The translations under genes were made by a program, and so were the position numbers. DNA of 31,366 nt from CAYVRJ01 sp964453645 (GTDB lineage Bacteria; Bacillota; Clostridia; Christensenellales; JAWKQI01): NCBI GenBank assembly GCA_964453645.1, contig CAYVRJ010000015.1, positions 1 to 31,366 of the forward strand, read 5' to 3'. The notes beneath the pieces were generated by a model, which saw nothing but the letters and a program-made list of their open reading frames with translations, searched no databases and was not told where the DNA came from. Every line of letters begins with the position of its first letter. Within the stretch, counting starts at the first letter, position 1. Shown here one piece after another: positions 1 through 7,045 of this stretch.

Positions 1-55
1 CCCCGCCAAAGGGTATTTTTGAAAAAATACCCTTTGGAAACCCAAAAACTTTTTG
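1..55. repeat. Modular palindromic repeat, copy R1 (cut by window edge)
   Basis: A perfect 15-bp inverted repeat (arms 6-20 and 23-37, starting CCAAAGGGTA) is followed by AAACCCAAAAACTTTTTG. The same blocks recur in R2 (2943), R3 (6645, opposite strand), R4 and R6. The element is cut by the left edge of the window. It lies upstream of the nth promoter in an A+T-rich gap. Confidence 0.8.
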
Positions 56-124
56 TATTATATTTTATTTATTATCTTAATTAGACTTTTTTAAATGGAA
101 TGTTCGTGAAATAACGTGATGACG

Positions 125-153
125 TTGAATTTTATGCTATTTTGGTGTATAAT
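125..153 (+). promoter_or_regulatory. Housekeeping-type promoter predicting a leaderless nth mRNA
   Basis: TTGAAT (125-130), a 17-bp spacer, and a perfect TATAAT (148-153). Counting the last base of the -10 box as -7 puts +1 at 160, the A of the nth ATG. No Shine-Dalgarno sequence precedes that ATG. A leaderless transcript is therefore predicted; the start site itself is inferred. Confidence 0.65.
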
Positions 154-159
154 CCGCTT

Positions 160-777
160 ATGAATGAAATATTTGAAAGACTTGTAGCGCAATATCCCGA
201 TGCTAAGCCGGAACTTGTGTATACCACCCCTTTTGAGCTGCTCATTGCAACCATCTTGGCTGCACAGTGCACCGATGTTCGGGTGAACCTTGTGACAAAA
301 ACCCTGTTTCAAGACCACAACACCCCCGAAAAAATGCTGAACTTGAGCCTAGAGGAGCTGATGGTTTTCATCAAACCCTGTGGGTTGTTTGCATCTAAGG
401 CAAAGAATATTTTAGCCACCTGCAAAATTTTAGTGGAAGAGTACGCTTCCTCCGTGCCCGACACCATGGAGGCGTTGGTAACCCTGCCCGGCGTCGGGCG
501 CAAGACCGCCAACGTGGTGCTGGCGAATGCCTTTGGCAAAGATGCCTTTGCCGTGGACACCCACGTCTTCCGCCTCTGCCACCGCTTGGGTTTTACCAAT
601 GCAAAAACCCCCGAGAGTGTGGAAAAGGAGATGTGTGAGATCATACCAAAGGGTATGTTAAACCCTGTGCACCACGCGTTGATCTATCACGGCAGGCGGG
701 TGTGCAGCGCAAAAAAGCCCAAGTGTAGTGACTGCGTGGTTCAAGAATTATGCCCAAGAGTTGGATTGGAGAGTTGA
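160..777 (+). CDS. nth: Endonuclease III, DNA glycosylase/AP lyase
   Basis: Removes oxidised pyrimidines from DNA and cleaves the abasic site in base-excision repair. The product is 205 aa, close to the usual 211. The helix-hairpin-helix LPGVGRKTANVV carries the catalytic Lys at about 115, and VDTHVFR carries the catalytic Asp at about 133. The C-terminus has the [4Fe-4S] pattern C-x6-C-x2-C-x5-C (CSAKKPKCSDCVVQELC). The ATG at 160 is chosen over an in-frame TTG at 142 because the latter falls inside the promoter and the family N-terminus matches MNEIFERL. The stop lies 3 nt before obgE, whose ribosome-binding site (GGAGAG) is inside the end of nth, so the two are probably co-transcribed. Confidence 0.95.
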   Translation: MNEIFERLVAQYPDAKPELVYTTPFELLIATILAAQCTDVRVNLVTKTLFQDHNTPEKMLNLSLEELMVFIKPCGLFASKAKNILATCKILVEEYASSVPDTMEALVTLPGVGRKTANVVLANAFGKDAFAVDTHVFRLCHRLGFTNAKTPESVEKEMCEIIPKGMLNPVHHALIYHGRRVCSAKKPKCSDCVVQELCPRVGLES

Positions 778-780
778 CAG

Positions 781-2040
781 ATGTTTGTAGATAAAGCGAA
801 GATATATATTAAGGCGGGAGACGGCGGAGACGGCTGTGTTTCCTTTCACCGGGAAAAGTATGTGGCCGCAGGTGGGCCTGATGGCGGCGATGGCGGCAGA
901 GGAGGTAGTGTTTACTTCTGTGCCGATGAAAATATGCGCACCCTGCTGGACTTCCACTACCGCCGAAAGTTTGTTGCTGAGAACGGTGGAAACGGCAAAA
1001 ACAAAAAGATGAAGGGTAAGAACGGTGAGGATTTAATTATTTACGTGCCCCCGGGCACAGTGGTATACGACGCACAGTCGGGTAAAGCTGCCTGTGATGT
1101 GGATGCAACCCCCAAACTGTTGCTATCCGGTGGAAAGGGGGGCAGGGGTAACACCCGGTTTGCCACCGCCACCCGGCAGGCACCCAAGTTTGCCACCCCC
1201 GGCAGAAAGGCCATGGGTCACGAAGTTATTTTGGAGTTAAAGTCCATTGCCGACGTGGGGCTCATCGGTTTCCCCAACGTGGGTAAATCCACCCTGCTCT
1301 CGGTGATGACATCGGCAAATCCTAAGATTGCTAACTATCACTTCACCACCCTCAAGCCCAATTTGGGTGTTGTGGCGGGATACGGGGATTTAAGTTTTAT
1401 TATGGCAGATATCCCGGGTATCATCGAGGGGGCCAGCGAAGGAGCTGGGTTAGGCCACGAATTCCTGCGGCACATTGAGCGCACCCGCATGTTGATCCAC
1501 GTGCTGGACGGAGCGTCTGCCGAAGGCCGCAACCCCATTGAAGACTACCACACCATTCGGGGAGAGCTTGCAAAGTATTCCACCGAACTGGCGGGTAAAC
1601 CGGAGATTATTGCGGCAAACAAAGCGGATGTCACCGGCTTTGAAGATAATTTAATTCGTTTAAAGGAAGAGCTAAATGTGCCCATCTTCCCCATTTCTGC
1701 TGCAACGGGAGAGGGGCTGAACGAACTGTTTGGCGAAGTGGCACAGGTGTTAAAAACCTTGCCCATTCCCGAGGTTGTAAAACCCGAAGGAGTGTTTGAG
1801 GAGTGGCACTTGGAGCAGGAAATCACCTTCGACATCCAAGTGCTGGAAGACGCCTATTACGTCACGGGAAGTGCGGTGGATGTGATCTTTTCCCGCATCA
1901 ACCCCGACGACGAACAGTCGATGCGTCACTTCCAAAAGCTGTTGGTGGACTTTGGCATTGTGGACAAGCTTCGGGCCATGGGGGCACAGGACGGGGATAC
2001 CGTGCTGCTCAACGACTTAGAGTTTGATTTTTACGACTGA
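781..2040 (+). CDS. obgE: Obg-family GTPase, ribosome assembly
   Basis: Essential GTPase that binds the 50S subunit precursor and links ribosome maturation to growth; in Bacillus it also affects sporulation. The 419-aa product has all three parts. The glycine-rich Obg fold covers about 1-158 (GDGGDGCVSFHREKYV, GGKGGRGN). The G domain has P-loop GFPNVGKS at 163-170, DIPG at 210-213, NKAD at 280-283 and ISA at about 305-307. The C-terminal OCT domain starts at about 345. The start ATG is 3 nt after nth with a GGAGAG site 7 nt upstream. Its 3' end overlaps the convergent membrane-protein gene by 10 bp, and I see no terminator between them. Confidence 0.96.
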   Translation: MFVDKAKIYIKAGDGGDGCVSFHREKYVAAGGPDGGDGGRGGSVYFCADENMRTLLDFHYRRKFVAENGGNGKNKKMKGKNGEDLIIYVPPGTVVYDAQSGKAACDVDATPKLLLSGGKGGRGNTRFATATRQAPKFATPGRKAMGHEVILELKSIADVGLIGFPNVGKSTLLSVMTSANPKIANYHFTTLKPNLGVVAGYGDLSFIMADIPGIIEGASEGAGLGHEFLRHIERTRMLIHVLDGASAEGRNPIEDYHTIRGELAKYSTELAGKPEIIAANKADVTGFEDNLIRLKEELNVPIFPISAATGEGLNELFGEVAQVLKTLPIPEVVKPEGVFEEWHLEQEITFDIQVLEDAYYVTGSAVDVIFSRINPDDEQSMRHFQKLLVDFGIVDKLRAMGAQDGDTVLLNDLEFDFYD

Positions 2041-2891
2041 GCCTTTTCCCGATACGAAACCAAGGCTAGGATGAAGCAAACCAGCCCCAGCACTAGGTTT
2101 AAGGGAGTGAAGCCGGAGATGACCATCCATGTGATGCACAGGATGCCGCACAGCATATACGCCTTGGCTTTTTTCTTGGCGATGATGGCACTTTTTAGTG
2201 CATTGATGCGCACCACGCTCTTGAGCATTTGCTCCTTTGCTGCATTTTTTGCATCTTCTTCGCTGGTTTTAAACCCTGTCTCTTCAGCTAATTCCAAAAA
2301 CTTTTCCCGATCAATGAGTTGAATGTGTATGTTTTGGGCACGGTTGATTAAATCTTTGGCTTCGTCTGAAAACCCCGAGGGAGAGACGATACACAGGTGG
2401 GTGATGCTGTTGTCCATGGCAAAGCGGATGTAGGAGAGCACCAAGCTGATGGAAGTTTTGTCCACGGGGTGGCAGTAGTCGGCAGCGATCAAGTAGTCCT
2501 CACCCCCCATGGTTGCATAGAAGAACCCTTCTTCCTGGGAAACCTTTTGAAATCCATGTTTTTCTAAAACGGCCATAATCAAGTTAAAGTATGCTTTGGT
2601 GGGCATGAGCACCAACTGCTCCACCTGCAATGAGAGGGAGAGGTCTTTTAACTGTTGCTCGATAAATCTCGAGAGTCTTTTTTGCCGAAAGGTATATAGG
2701 GCGATGCTGCCCGCAATGATGACCAGGGCGGAGAGCAGGAGGGACAGCCACAGTTTTTTTATGGAAAACATGAGGGCGAAGAACAGTGCGCAAAACAAGC
2801 TGAACCGGATGACCACGAAGTCCAGCGTTCGTGCGAAGGTGCTTTTGCCGTAGTATTTTAATTTATAGTATTTTAACAGGCTTTTTTCCAT
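2031..2891 (-). CDS. Membrane protein with Mrr-like (restriction-endonuclease-fold) domain
   Basis: Function unknown; 286 aa. Two hydrophobic segments lie at about 27-65, a soluble domain at about 75-200, a charged helix at about 205-240 and two more hydrophobic segments near the C-terminus. The soluble part follows the Mrr_cat order: a helix like FNLIMAVLEKHGF, a strand pair around GEDYLIAADYC, then LCIVSPSGFSDEAKDL and IHIQLIDREKFLEL, like the usual T.sgf...A..la ... idg..L. The catalytic Asp and QxK are not recognisable, so it may bind rather than cut nucleic acid, or be degenerate. No Shine-Dalgarno site is evident before the ATG. The Mrr-like assignment is inference from pattern only. 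Confidence 0.8.
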   Translation of the reverse strand: MEKSLLKYYKLKYYGKSTFARTLDFVVIRFSLFCALFFALMFSIKKLWLSLLLSALVIIAGSIALYTFRQKRLSRFIEQQLKDLSLSLQVEQLVLMPTKAYFNLIMAVLEKHGFQKVSQEEGFFYATMGGEDYLIAADYCHPVDKTSISLVLSYIRFAMDNSITHLCIVSPSGFSDEAKDLINRAQNIHIQLIDREKFLELAEETGFKTSEEDAKNAAKEQMLKSVVRINALKSAIIAKKKAKAYMLCGILCITWMVISGFTPLNLVLGLVCFILALVSYREKAQS

Positions 2892-2901
2892 GAAGTGATT
2901 A

Positions 2902-2929
2902 TTGACACAAACAGTTACTTATATACAAT
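2902..2929 (+). promoter_or_regulatory. Possible promoter facing repeat R2 and the ferritin-like gene
   Basis: A perfect TTGACA (2902-2907), 16-bp spacer and TACAAT (2924-2929) read rightward. The next plus-strand gene is the ferritin-like CDS at 3174, so a transcript would carry the whole R2 repeat in a leader of about 235 nt. No better promoter is visible nearer that gene. It overlaps the upstream region of the minus-strand membrane protein. Confidence 0.45.
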
Positions 2930-2942
2930 GTATGTTTTTTTC

Positions 2943-3091
2943 TTGGGGTCCTGCCCCAACCCCTTTGGAAACCCAAAAACTTTTTGACGCAAGCTAACGC
3001 TTTTGCTAACATGTTATATATATCCCCATACAAGGGGTGCAGGGACTCAGTCCCTGCCTAGGGGGTCAAGGGGGACGAGTAGTCCCCCTTT
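2943..3091. repeat. Modular palindromic repeat, copy R2
   Basis: This copy fills most of the 282-bp gap 2892-3173. On the plus strand the modules are: A, hairpin TTGGGGtcctgCCCCAA (2943-2959); the block AAACCCAAAAACTTTTTG; C, GC-AAAAGC-like inverted words (2987-3008); D, GCAGGGACTCAGTCCCTGC (3039-3057); and E, a 23-bp palindrome of GGGGGAC/GTCCCCC (3068-3090). R3 contains the same D-E segment almost base for base in inverted orientation. Confidence 0.85.
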
Positions 3092-3173
3092 GATTGCCCC
3101 AAATATCTTGCATGCACCAATTCCCCCCGGCTTTCATAGTATGTGAGTATGAAGTTTTGAGGAGGGAAGTCTT

Positions 3174-3635
3174 TTGAACATGGACTGTATGTTTAATCCC
3201 AATAAGCAGTGCTTTATGCGCAACTTGCAGCTGGCCTACTGTGGCGGCGCCAGCGAAATGACAGCCGTCAACCAGTATGCGTTTCAAGAAACCCAAGTGT
3301 GCGGTGAAGTGAAGGAAGCACTCAAGCAGATATCCCGGGTGGAAATGCATCACTTCCATTGCCTTGCAGAAATGATCAACTGCTTGGGCGGAACGCCAAT
3401 TTACCGAAGTCCTCAGGGCTGGTGGACGGGACAGTTTGTGGATTATTCCACGGGTAACCTAAACCGGATGCTCCAAATGAACATAGCTGGCGAACGCCAA
3501 GCAATTAAGCTCTACAGAACACTCATCGAACAAACCGAGGACTGTGAGCTCAAAGAGACGTTTCGCAAAATCATTGCAAACGAAGAACAACATATTGAAA
3601 TTTTTAAACGATTGATGGATAATTGTTCTTGTTGA
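3174..3635 (+). CDS. Ferritin-like diiron protein
   Basis: A 153-aa four-helix protein of the ferritin/rubrerythrin superfamily, probably acting in iron handling or peroxide defence; the exact substrate is not deducible. The six expected diiron ligands are in order: E28, E57-x2-H60, E107 and E137-x2-H140. There is no C-terminal rubredoxin domain, but the product has many cysteines (C5, C13, C23, C43, C63, C70, C124 and two at the end). The TTG start at 3174 is chosen because GAGGAGG (3159-3165) sits 8 nt upstream; an ATG at 3180 would be 14 nt away. An intrinsic terminator follows at 3674. Confidence 0.85.
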   Translation: MNMDCMFNPNKQCFMRNLQLAYCGGASEMTAVNQYAFQETQVCGEVKEALKQISRVEMHHFHCLAEMINCLGGTPIYRSPQGWWTGQFVDYSTGNLNRMLQMNIAGERQAIKLYRTLIEQTEDCELKETFRKIIANEEQHIEIFKRLMDNCSC

Positions 3636-3673
3636 AGTTTGAGCGAAACACTCTTTATTCGCTGTGATAACTT

Positions 3674-3720
3674 AAAAATCCCGCCGGTACACATCACTGC
3701 ACTTGAGCGGGATTTTTCTT
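3674..3720. terminator. Bidirectional intrinsic terminator
   Basis: An 11-bp perfect stem AAAAATCCCGC/GCGGGATTTTT (3674-3684 with 3707-3717) with T-rich flanks on both strands. It lies between the convergent ferritin-like gene (+) and the DUF1540 gene (-), so it can end both transcripts. Confidence 0.85.
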
Positions 3721-3728
3721 TTTAAAAA

Positions 3729-3899
3729 TTATTTGCTCGTCTCAAAGCTTGCGCACATGCTGTCATCCGCACACTGTACGTGGGGGTGAGAAGCTGTCGA
3801 AGATACTGCGATAGAGTTTAATTCGCACACGTCGCTATTTGCATGGTGTTTACATTCCGCAACGTCACAGCGAATTGTTTGTTTTCCGGATCTGTCCAT
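3729..3899 (-). CDS. Small DUF1540-type cysteine protein
   Basis: A 56-aa protein beginning MDRSGKQTIRCDVAECKHH and ending MCASFETSK. The spacing of I-x-C-x4-C, a middle Cys at 25, an I-x-V pair, and a terminal C-x5-C-x2-F matches the DUF1540 pattern, a small presumed metal-binding domain common in Clostridia; the role is unknown. AAGGAG lies 11 nt upstream of the ATG at 3899; an in-frame ATG at 3908 is an alternative but would be only 2 nt from the site. It is divergent from the fumarate hydratase operon. Upstream on its strand a GAATA box and CATTACTA (17 nt apart) resemble, without matching, a forespore sigma promoter. Confidence 0.8.
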   Translation of the reverse strand: MDRSGKQTIRCDVAECKHHANSDVCELNSIAVSSTASHPHVQCADDSMCASFETSK

Positions 3900-3945
3900 A
3901 ATTATCATTACTCCTTGCTTTTTAATTAGTAATGTGCAATTCTCT

Positions 3946-3974
3946 TTGATTTATTCGTAAATTTATTTTATAAT
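3946..3974 (+). promoter_or_regulatory. Promoter of the fumarate hydratase operon
   Basis: TTGATT (3946-3951), a 17-bp spacer and TATAAT (3969-3974). The predicted transcript starts near 3981 and gives a leader of about 26 nt with an AAAGAAAGG ribosome-binding site before the ATG at 4007. Confidence 0.7.
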
Positions 3975-4006
3975 AAAAATTGAAATTTCTTAAAGAAAGG
4001 TACTGT

Positions 4007-4840
4007 ATGAGAACCATAAGTGCAGAAGAAATACAAAATTCTGTTAAAAAATTATTTTTGAATGCAAATCAAAACCCTTCTCCCGATGTGCTGGCTGCCC
4101 TAAAATCTGCCCACCAGACGGAGGCGGGGGTTGCAAAAGAGGCATTGCGTCAAATCATTGAAAATGCAGACATTGCAAAAAAGACAAACCTGCCCTGCTG
4201 TCAGGATACGGGTATGGCACTGGTATTTTTGGAAATCGGTTTGGATGTGCACATTCAAGGAGAGCTGATGGACTGTGTCCATGCAGGGGTGAGAGAGGCG
4301 TACCGGGAGGGTTATTTTAGAATGTCGGTGCTGGATCCCATAACCCGTATCAACACCAAGGACAACACTCCGGCGGTGATCCACACTGAACTGGTTCCGG
4401 GGGATAGAATAAAAATCACAGCCGTACCCAAGGGTTTTGGCTCGGAAAATATGTCGGTTTTAAAGATGCTCACCCCCTCCGAGGGAATAGACGGCATTAA
4501 AAAAACGGTCGTGGATGCGGTGAAAGCCGCGGGGGGAAGCCCCTGTCCCCCGGTGGTGTTGGGCATCGGCATTGGGGGCACCTTGGAGAAGTGTGCGCTC
4601 GTTGCAAAAAAACAGCTCCTTCGCCCCATTGGTGGAATAAATCCGGATGAAACCTTAGCAAAGCTGGAAGCGGAACTTTTGGAAGAGATCAATGCCTTGG
4701 GAATGGGTGCCATGGGATTTGCGGGCAAACACTATTGTTTGGGCGTGAACATCGGCAAATATCCCACCCACATCTCGGCCTTGCCCGTGTGCGTCAACTT
4801 CCAGTGCCATGCGGCAAGACATCAAAGTGAGGTGATCTAA
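4007..4840 (+). CDS. fumA: Fumarate hydratase class I, alpha subunit
   Basis: N-terminal half of the two-subunit, [4Fe-4S]-dependent fumarate hydratase (fumarate to L-malate); the related L-tartrate dehydratase cannot be fully excluded. The 277-aa product carries the cluster Cys motifs LPCCQDTG (C64/C65), GGSPCPP (C180) and GTLEKCALVAKK (C196), and ends in the conserved HISALPVCVNFQCHAARH segment. The ATG at 4007 follows AAAGG by 6 nt; an upstream TTG at 3980 lacks a site and lies at the predicted transcription start. The stop overlaps the beta-subunit ATG by one base, so translation is probably coupled. Confidence 0.93.
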   Translation: MRTISAEEIQNSVKKLFLNANQNPSPDVLAALKSAHQTEAGVAKEALRQIIENADIAKKTNLPCCQDTGMALVFLEIGLDVHIQGELMDCVHAGVREAYREGYFRMSVLDPITRINTKDNTPAVIHTELVPGDRIKITAVPKGFGSENMSVLKMLTPSEGIDGIKKTVVDAVKAAGGSPCPPVVLGIGIGGTLEKCALVAKKQLLRPIGGINPDETLAKLEAELLEEINALGMGAMGFAGKHYCLGVNIGKYPTHISALPVCVNFQCHAARHQSEVI

Positions 4841-5361
4841 TGAAGCGACTAACACTACCCCTTCCCGCTTTTTGCAGCGACATTACCTGCGGAGAAACGG
4901 TTTACCTCACCGGGGAGATTCTCACCGCTCGAGATGCAGCCCACAGGGTGCTGTACGACATGATGAAACGGGGGGAACAACTGCCCGTAGATTTGCAAAG
5001 TGCCACCATTTATTATGCAGGGCCCTCACCCGCCCGTCCCGGGCAAGTCATCGGCTCCTGCGGCCCAACGACGTCCAAGCGTATGAACGCCTTTGCCCCC
5101 ACTTTTTATGAACGGGGTGTGCGCTGCGTCATCGGCAAGGGGCCTGTGTCCGACGAAACGATCCAAGCCATTGTGGCCAACGGTGCAACTTATTTCTGCG
5201 CCATTGGGGGCGTTGGTGCGCTGCTGGCCGCCTGCGTGAAACAGTGCAGCGTGGTGGCATTACCCGAGCTGCTGTCCGAAGCGGTACACAAACTATACGT
5301 GGAGGATATGCCCGTGATTGCGGCCATAACCCCCAACGGGGACAATATTTTTAATCGTTAG
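4840..5361 (+). CDS. fumB: Fumarate hydratase class I, beta subunit
   Basis: C-terminal half of the class I hydratase, 173 aa, the usual size for the split enzyme. Diagnostic segments are LTGEILTARDAAH, YYAGPSPARPG, SCGPTTSKRM and VIGKGP. With the alpha subunit it forms the active site that hydrates fumarate. The ribosome-binding site GAGGTGATC lies inside the end of the alpha gene and the start codons overlap as TAATG. It converges on the TIM-barrel gene with only 10 bp between stops and no clear terminator. Symbols fumA/fumB here denote the two subunits, not the E. coli isozymes. Confidence 0.93.
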   Translation: MKRLTLPLPAFCSDITCGETVYLTGEILTARDAAHRVLYDMMKRGEQLPVDLQSATIYYAGPSPARPGQVIGSCGPTTSKRMNAFAPTFYERGVRCVIGKGPVSDETIQAIVANGATYFCAIGGVGALLAACVKQCSVVALPELLSEAVHKLYVEDMPVIAAITPNGDNIFNR

Positions 5362-5371
5362 GAAATCTTTT

Positions 5372-6058
5372 TTATTTTCCCGGATTGACCGGATCTTGAT
5401 CCCGGTACTTATCCATGAGGGAGCGGAAGATTTCGCCCGAAGGTGGCGGGGTGTAGGTGATGGCATCTGCTCCCGCCTGAATGGTTTGATAGATGGATTC
5501 CTCGGTTGGGCCACCCGTTGCCAGCACAGCTGCTTCGGGGCAAGTATCTTTAATGCGTTTCACGATATCTGCCGTTTTGGAAGCGCCTGAGACGTTTAAA
5601 ATGGCAGCACCTGCGTCCAGCCGGGATTTAAAGTTTTCGTCGTCCCGCACCACCGTGATGACCACGGGGATATCGATTCGTTTAGACACGGTGACAATGG
5701 TTTCGTTGGGTGTGGGTGCGTTGAGCACCACGCCAATCGCCCCGCGAAACTCTGCATCTTTGGCGATATCCACCACCCGGTCTCCCCGGGTGATTCCACC
5801 GCCCACCCCCGAGAACACGGGTTTATCGGCTGCTTTCATCACTGCTTCGGTGATGATGGGCAGGGGCGTGAAGGGGTATACGGCGATGACCGCATCCGCA
5901 TTGTTATTTTTGATGATAGCCACGTCGGTGGAGAAGATGAGGGAACGAATGTGCCTTCCAAAGATAAAAATTCCCGGTGCTTGAGAGATCACTTCGGGTA
6001 CCCGCACCATGTGCCGTCGGAGCACGCCGTCGAACTCTTTTTTGACGATGATAGACAT
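5372..6058 (-). CDS. TIM-barrel-like protein of unknown function
   Basis: A 228-aa soluble protein of a type often labelled hydrolase in Clostridia, without experimental basis that I know of. Alternating strands and helices suggest a phosphate-binding TIM barrel: ADAVIAVYPF, PVFSGVGGGITRGDRV, GAIGVVLNAPTPNETI, PVVITVVRD, GAAILNVSGAS, VLATGGPTEESI and GADAITYTPPPSGEIF. The late GG turn (ATGGPT) is where such barrels bind phosphate. No catalytic residues can be named. GGAGGTGG precedes the ATG by 6 nt. It stands alone on the minus strand, divergent from the DNA glycosylase gene. Confidence 0.8.
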   Translation of the reverse strand: MSIIVKKEFDGVLRRHMVRVPEVISQAPGIFIFGRHIRSLIFSTDVAIIKNNNADAVIAVYPFTPLPIITEAVMKAADKPVFSGVGGGITRGDRVVDIAKDAEFRGAIGVVLNAPTPNETIVTVSKRIDIPVVITVVRDDENFKSRLDAGAAILNVSGASKTADIVKRIKDTCPEAAVLATGGPTEESIYQTIQAGADAITYTPPPSGEIFRSLMDKYRDQDPVNPGK

Positions 6059-6131
6059 AGTTTTCCACCTCCGTTGTGTTATACATATATATTACATTAT
6101 AAATGTTAATTTGTCCATTGGAGAATTTGTC

Positions 6132-6689
6132 ATGAGCAGATGTTCACAGGAATTTTACAGGATGAACGCCTTGGAGCTCGCGCCGGCGCTGCTGGGCACG
6201 CTGTTGTGCCGCAAAACCGAAGCGGGTGTTGTGAAGAGGCGGATCGTCGAGACCGAGTGTTACATGGGGGAGGACGACACTGCCTGCCATGCCCACAAGG
6301 GGCGCACCAAGCGCACGGAAATTATGTATGGCCCCGGAGGGTTTGCGTATATATATTTGTGTTACGGCATACACAGTTTACTCAACGTTGTGTGTGGTGA
6401 AGTGGACGTGCCCCAGGCGGTACTCATTCGGGGAGTGGAGGGTTTTGTGGGCCCTGGGCGGCTCACCAAAGCGTTGTCCATCGACACGTCGCTGAACGGT
6501 GAAAGTCTGATTACGTCCAAAGAACTGTGGCTGGAGTGTGATGGAGTGACTTTTGCGTATACGACGGGCAAGCGAGTGGGCATCAACTATGCGGCACAAA
6601 GGGATATTGACGCCCCTTGGCGGTTTATGGCTGATGAGCCGCACAAGGGGGACTACTCGTCCCCCTTGAACCCCCTAGGCAGGGACTGA
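6132..6689 (+). CDS. mpg: 3-methyladenine DNA glycosylase (AAG/MPG family), C-terminus in a repeat
   Basis: Excises alkylated purines, beginning base-excision repair. Family motifs: IVETECYMGEDDTACHA with the catalytic Glu, TEIMYGPGGFAYIYLCYG, LNVV, AVLIRGVEG, GPGRLTKAL and KRVGINYA...APWRF. The product is 185 aa. The ATG at 6132 has GGAGA 7 nt upstream. The last 14 residues, from K172 (KGDYSSPLNPLGRD), are encoded by palindromes E and D of repeat R3, and the TGA falls in the centre of palindrome D. Homologues generally continue after PWRF with a short tail such as GNPFVS, so the original end seems to have been replaced. The catalytic core is intact, so activity is likely. Confidence 0.92.
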   Translation: MSRCSQEFYRMNALELAPALLGTLLCRKTEAGVVKRRIVETECYMGEDDTACHAHKGRTKRTEIMYGPGGFAYIYLCYGIHSLLNVVCGEVDVPQAVLIRGVEGFVGPGRLTKALSIDTSLNGESLITSKELWLECDGVTFAYTTGKRVGINYAAQRDIDAPWRFMADEPHKGDYSSPLNPLGRD

Positions 6690-6914
6690 GTCCCTGCACC
6701 CCTTATATGGGGGTTATTTTATACGAACACCCTAGCAAAGCGTTCGCTTTGCGTTAAAAAGTTTTTGAGTTTCCAAAGGGGGTAAAATGCAATAAATGAA
6801 GTTTAATGTATTTTACCGGGTTCGTCAAAAATGCTCCAGTGGAGCATTTTTGGAACCGTGACACCTTATATTTTCCCAAAAATACCCTTTGGTGGGGTAT
6901 GGGGCAACGCCCCA
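6645..6914. repeat. Modular palindromic repeat, copy R3 (longest, overlaps mpg)
   Basis: In reverse order to R2: E palindrome 6645-6667, D palindrome 6679-6697, C words AGCAAAGCG/CGCTTTGCG (6733-6755), the AAAAAGTTTTTG block, then an expanded B region with two extra hairpins, GGTAAAAT/ATTTTACC (6781-6788 with 6810-6817) and a 12-bp perfect stem AAAAATGCTCCA/TGGAGCATTTTT (6827-6851), and finally AAAAATACCCTTTGG and GGGGCaacGCCCC. It occupies most of the gap 6690-7045. The first 45 bases are coding (end of mpg). Confidence 0.85.
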
Positions 6915-6961
6915 TATAAAAAGCTTGTGAACAGTCGGTATATTGATACTGTTTTTTTATA

Positions 6962-6990
6962 TTGCAAAATAAAATGATTCAGTATATAAT
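6962..6990 (+). promoter_or_regulatory. Promoter of serC-serA
   Basis: TTGCAA (6962-6967), a 17-bp spacer and TATAAT (6985-6990). The predicted start near 6997 leaves a leader of about 49 nt without a riboswitch-like fold that I can recognise. Confidence 0.65.
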
Positions 6991-7045
6991 AGTATATAAA
7001 GATTGTTAATAAATTCACATAATATAAATTTAAGTGGAGGAAGCT

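Noticed and set aside
3131..3150. CATAGTAT as a sporulation-type -10 box for the ferritin-like gene
   Set aside because: No matching -35 element at a suitable distance.
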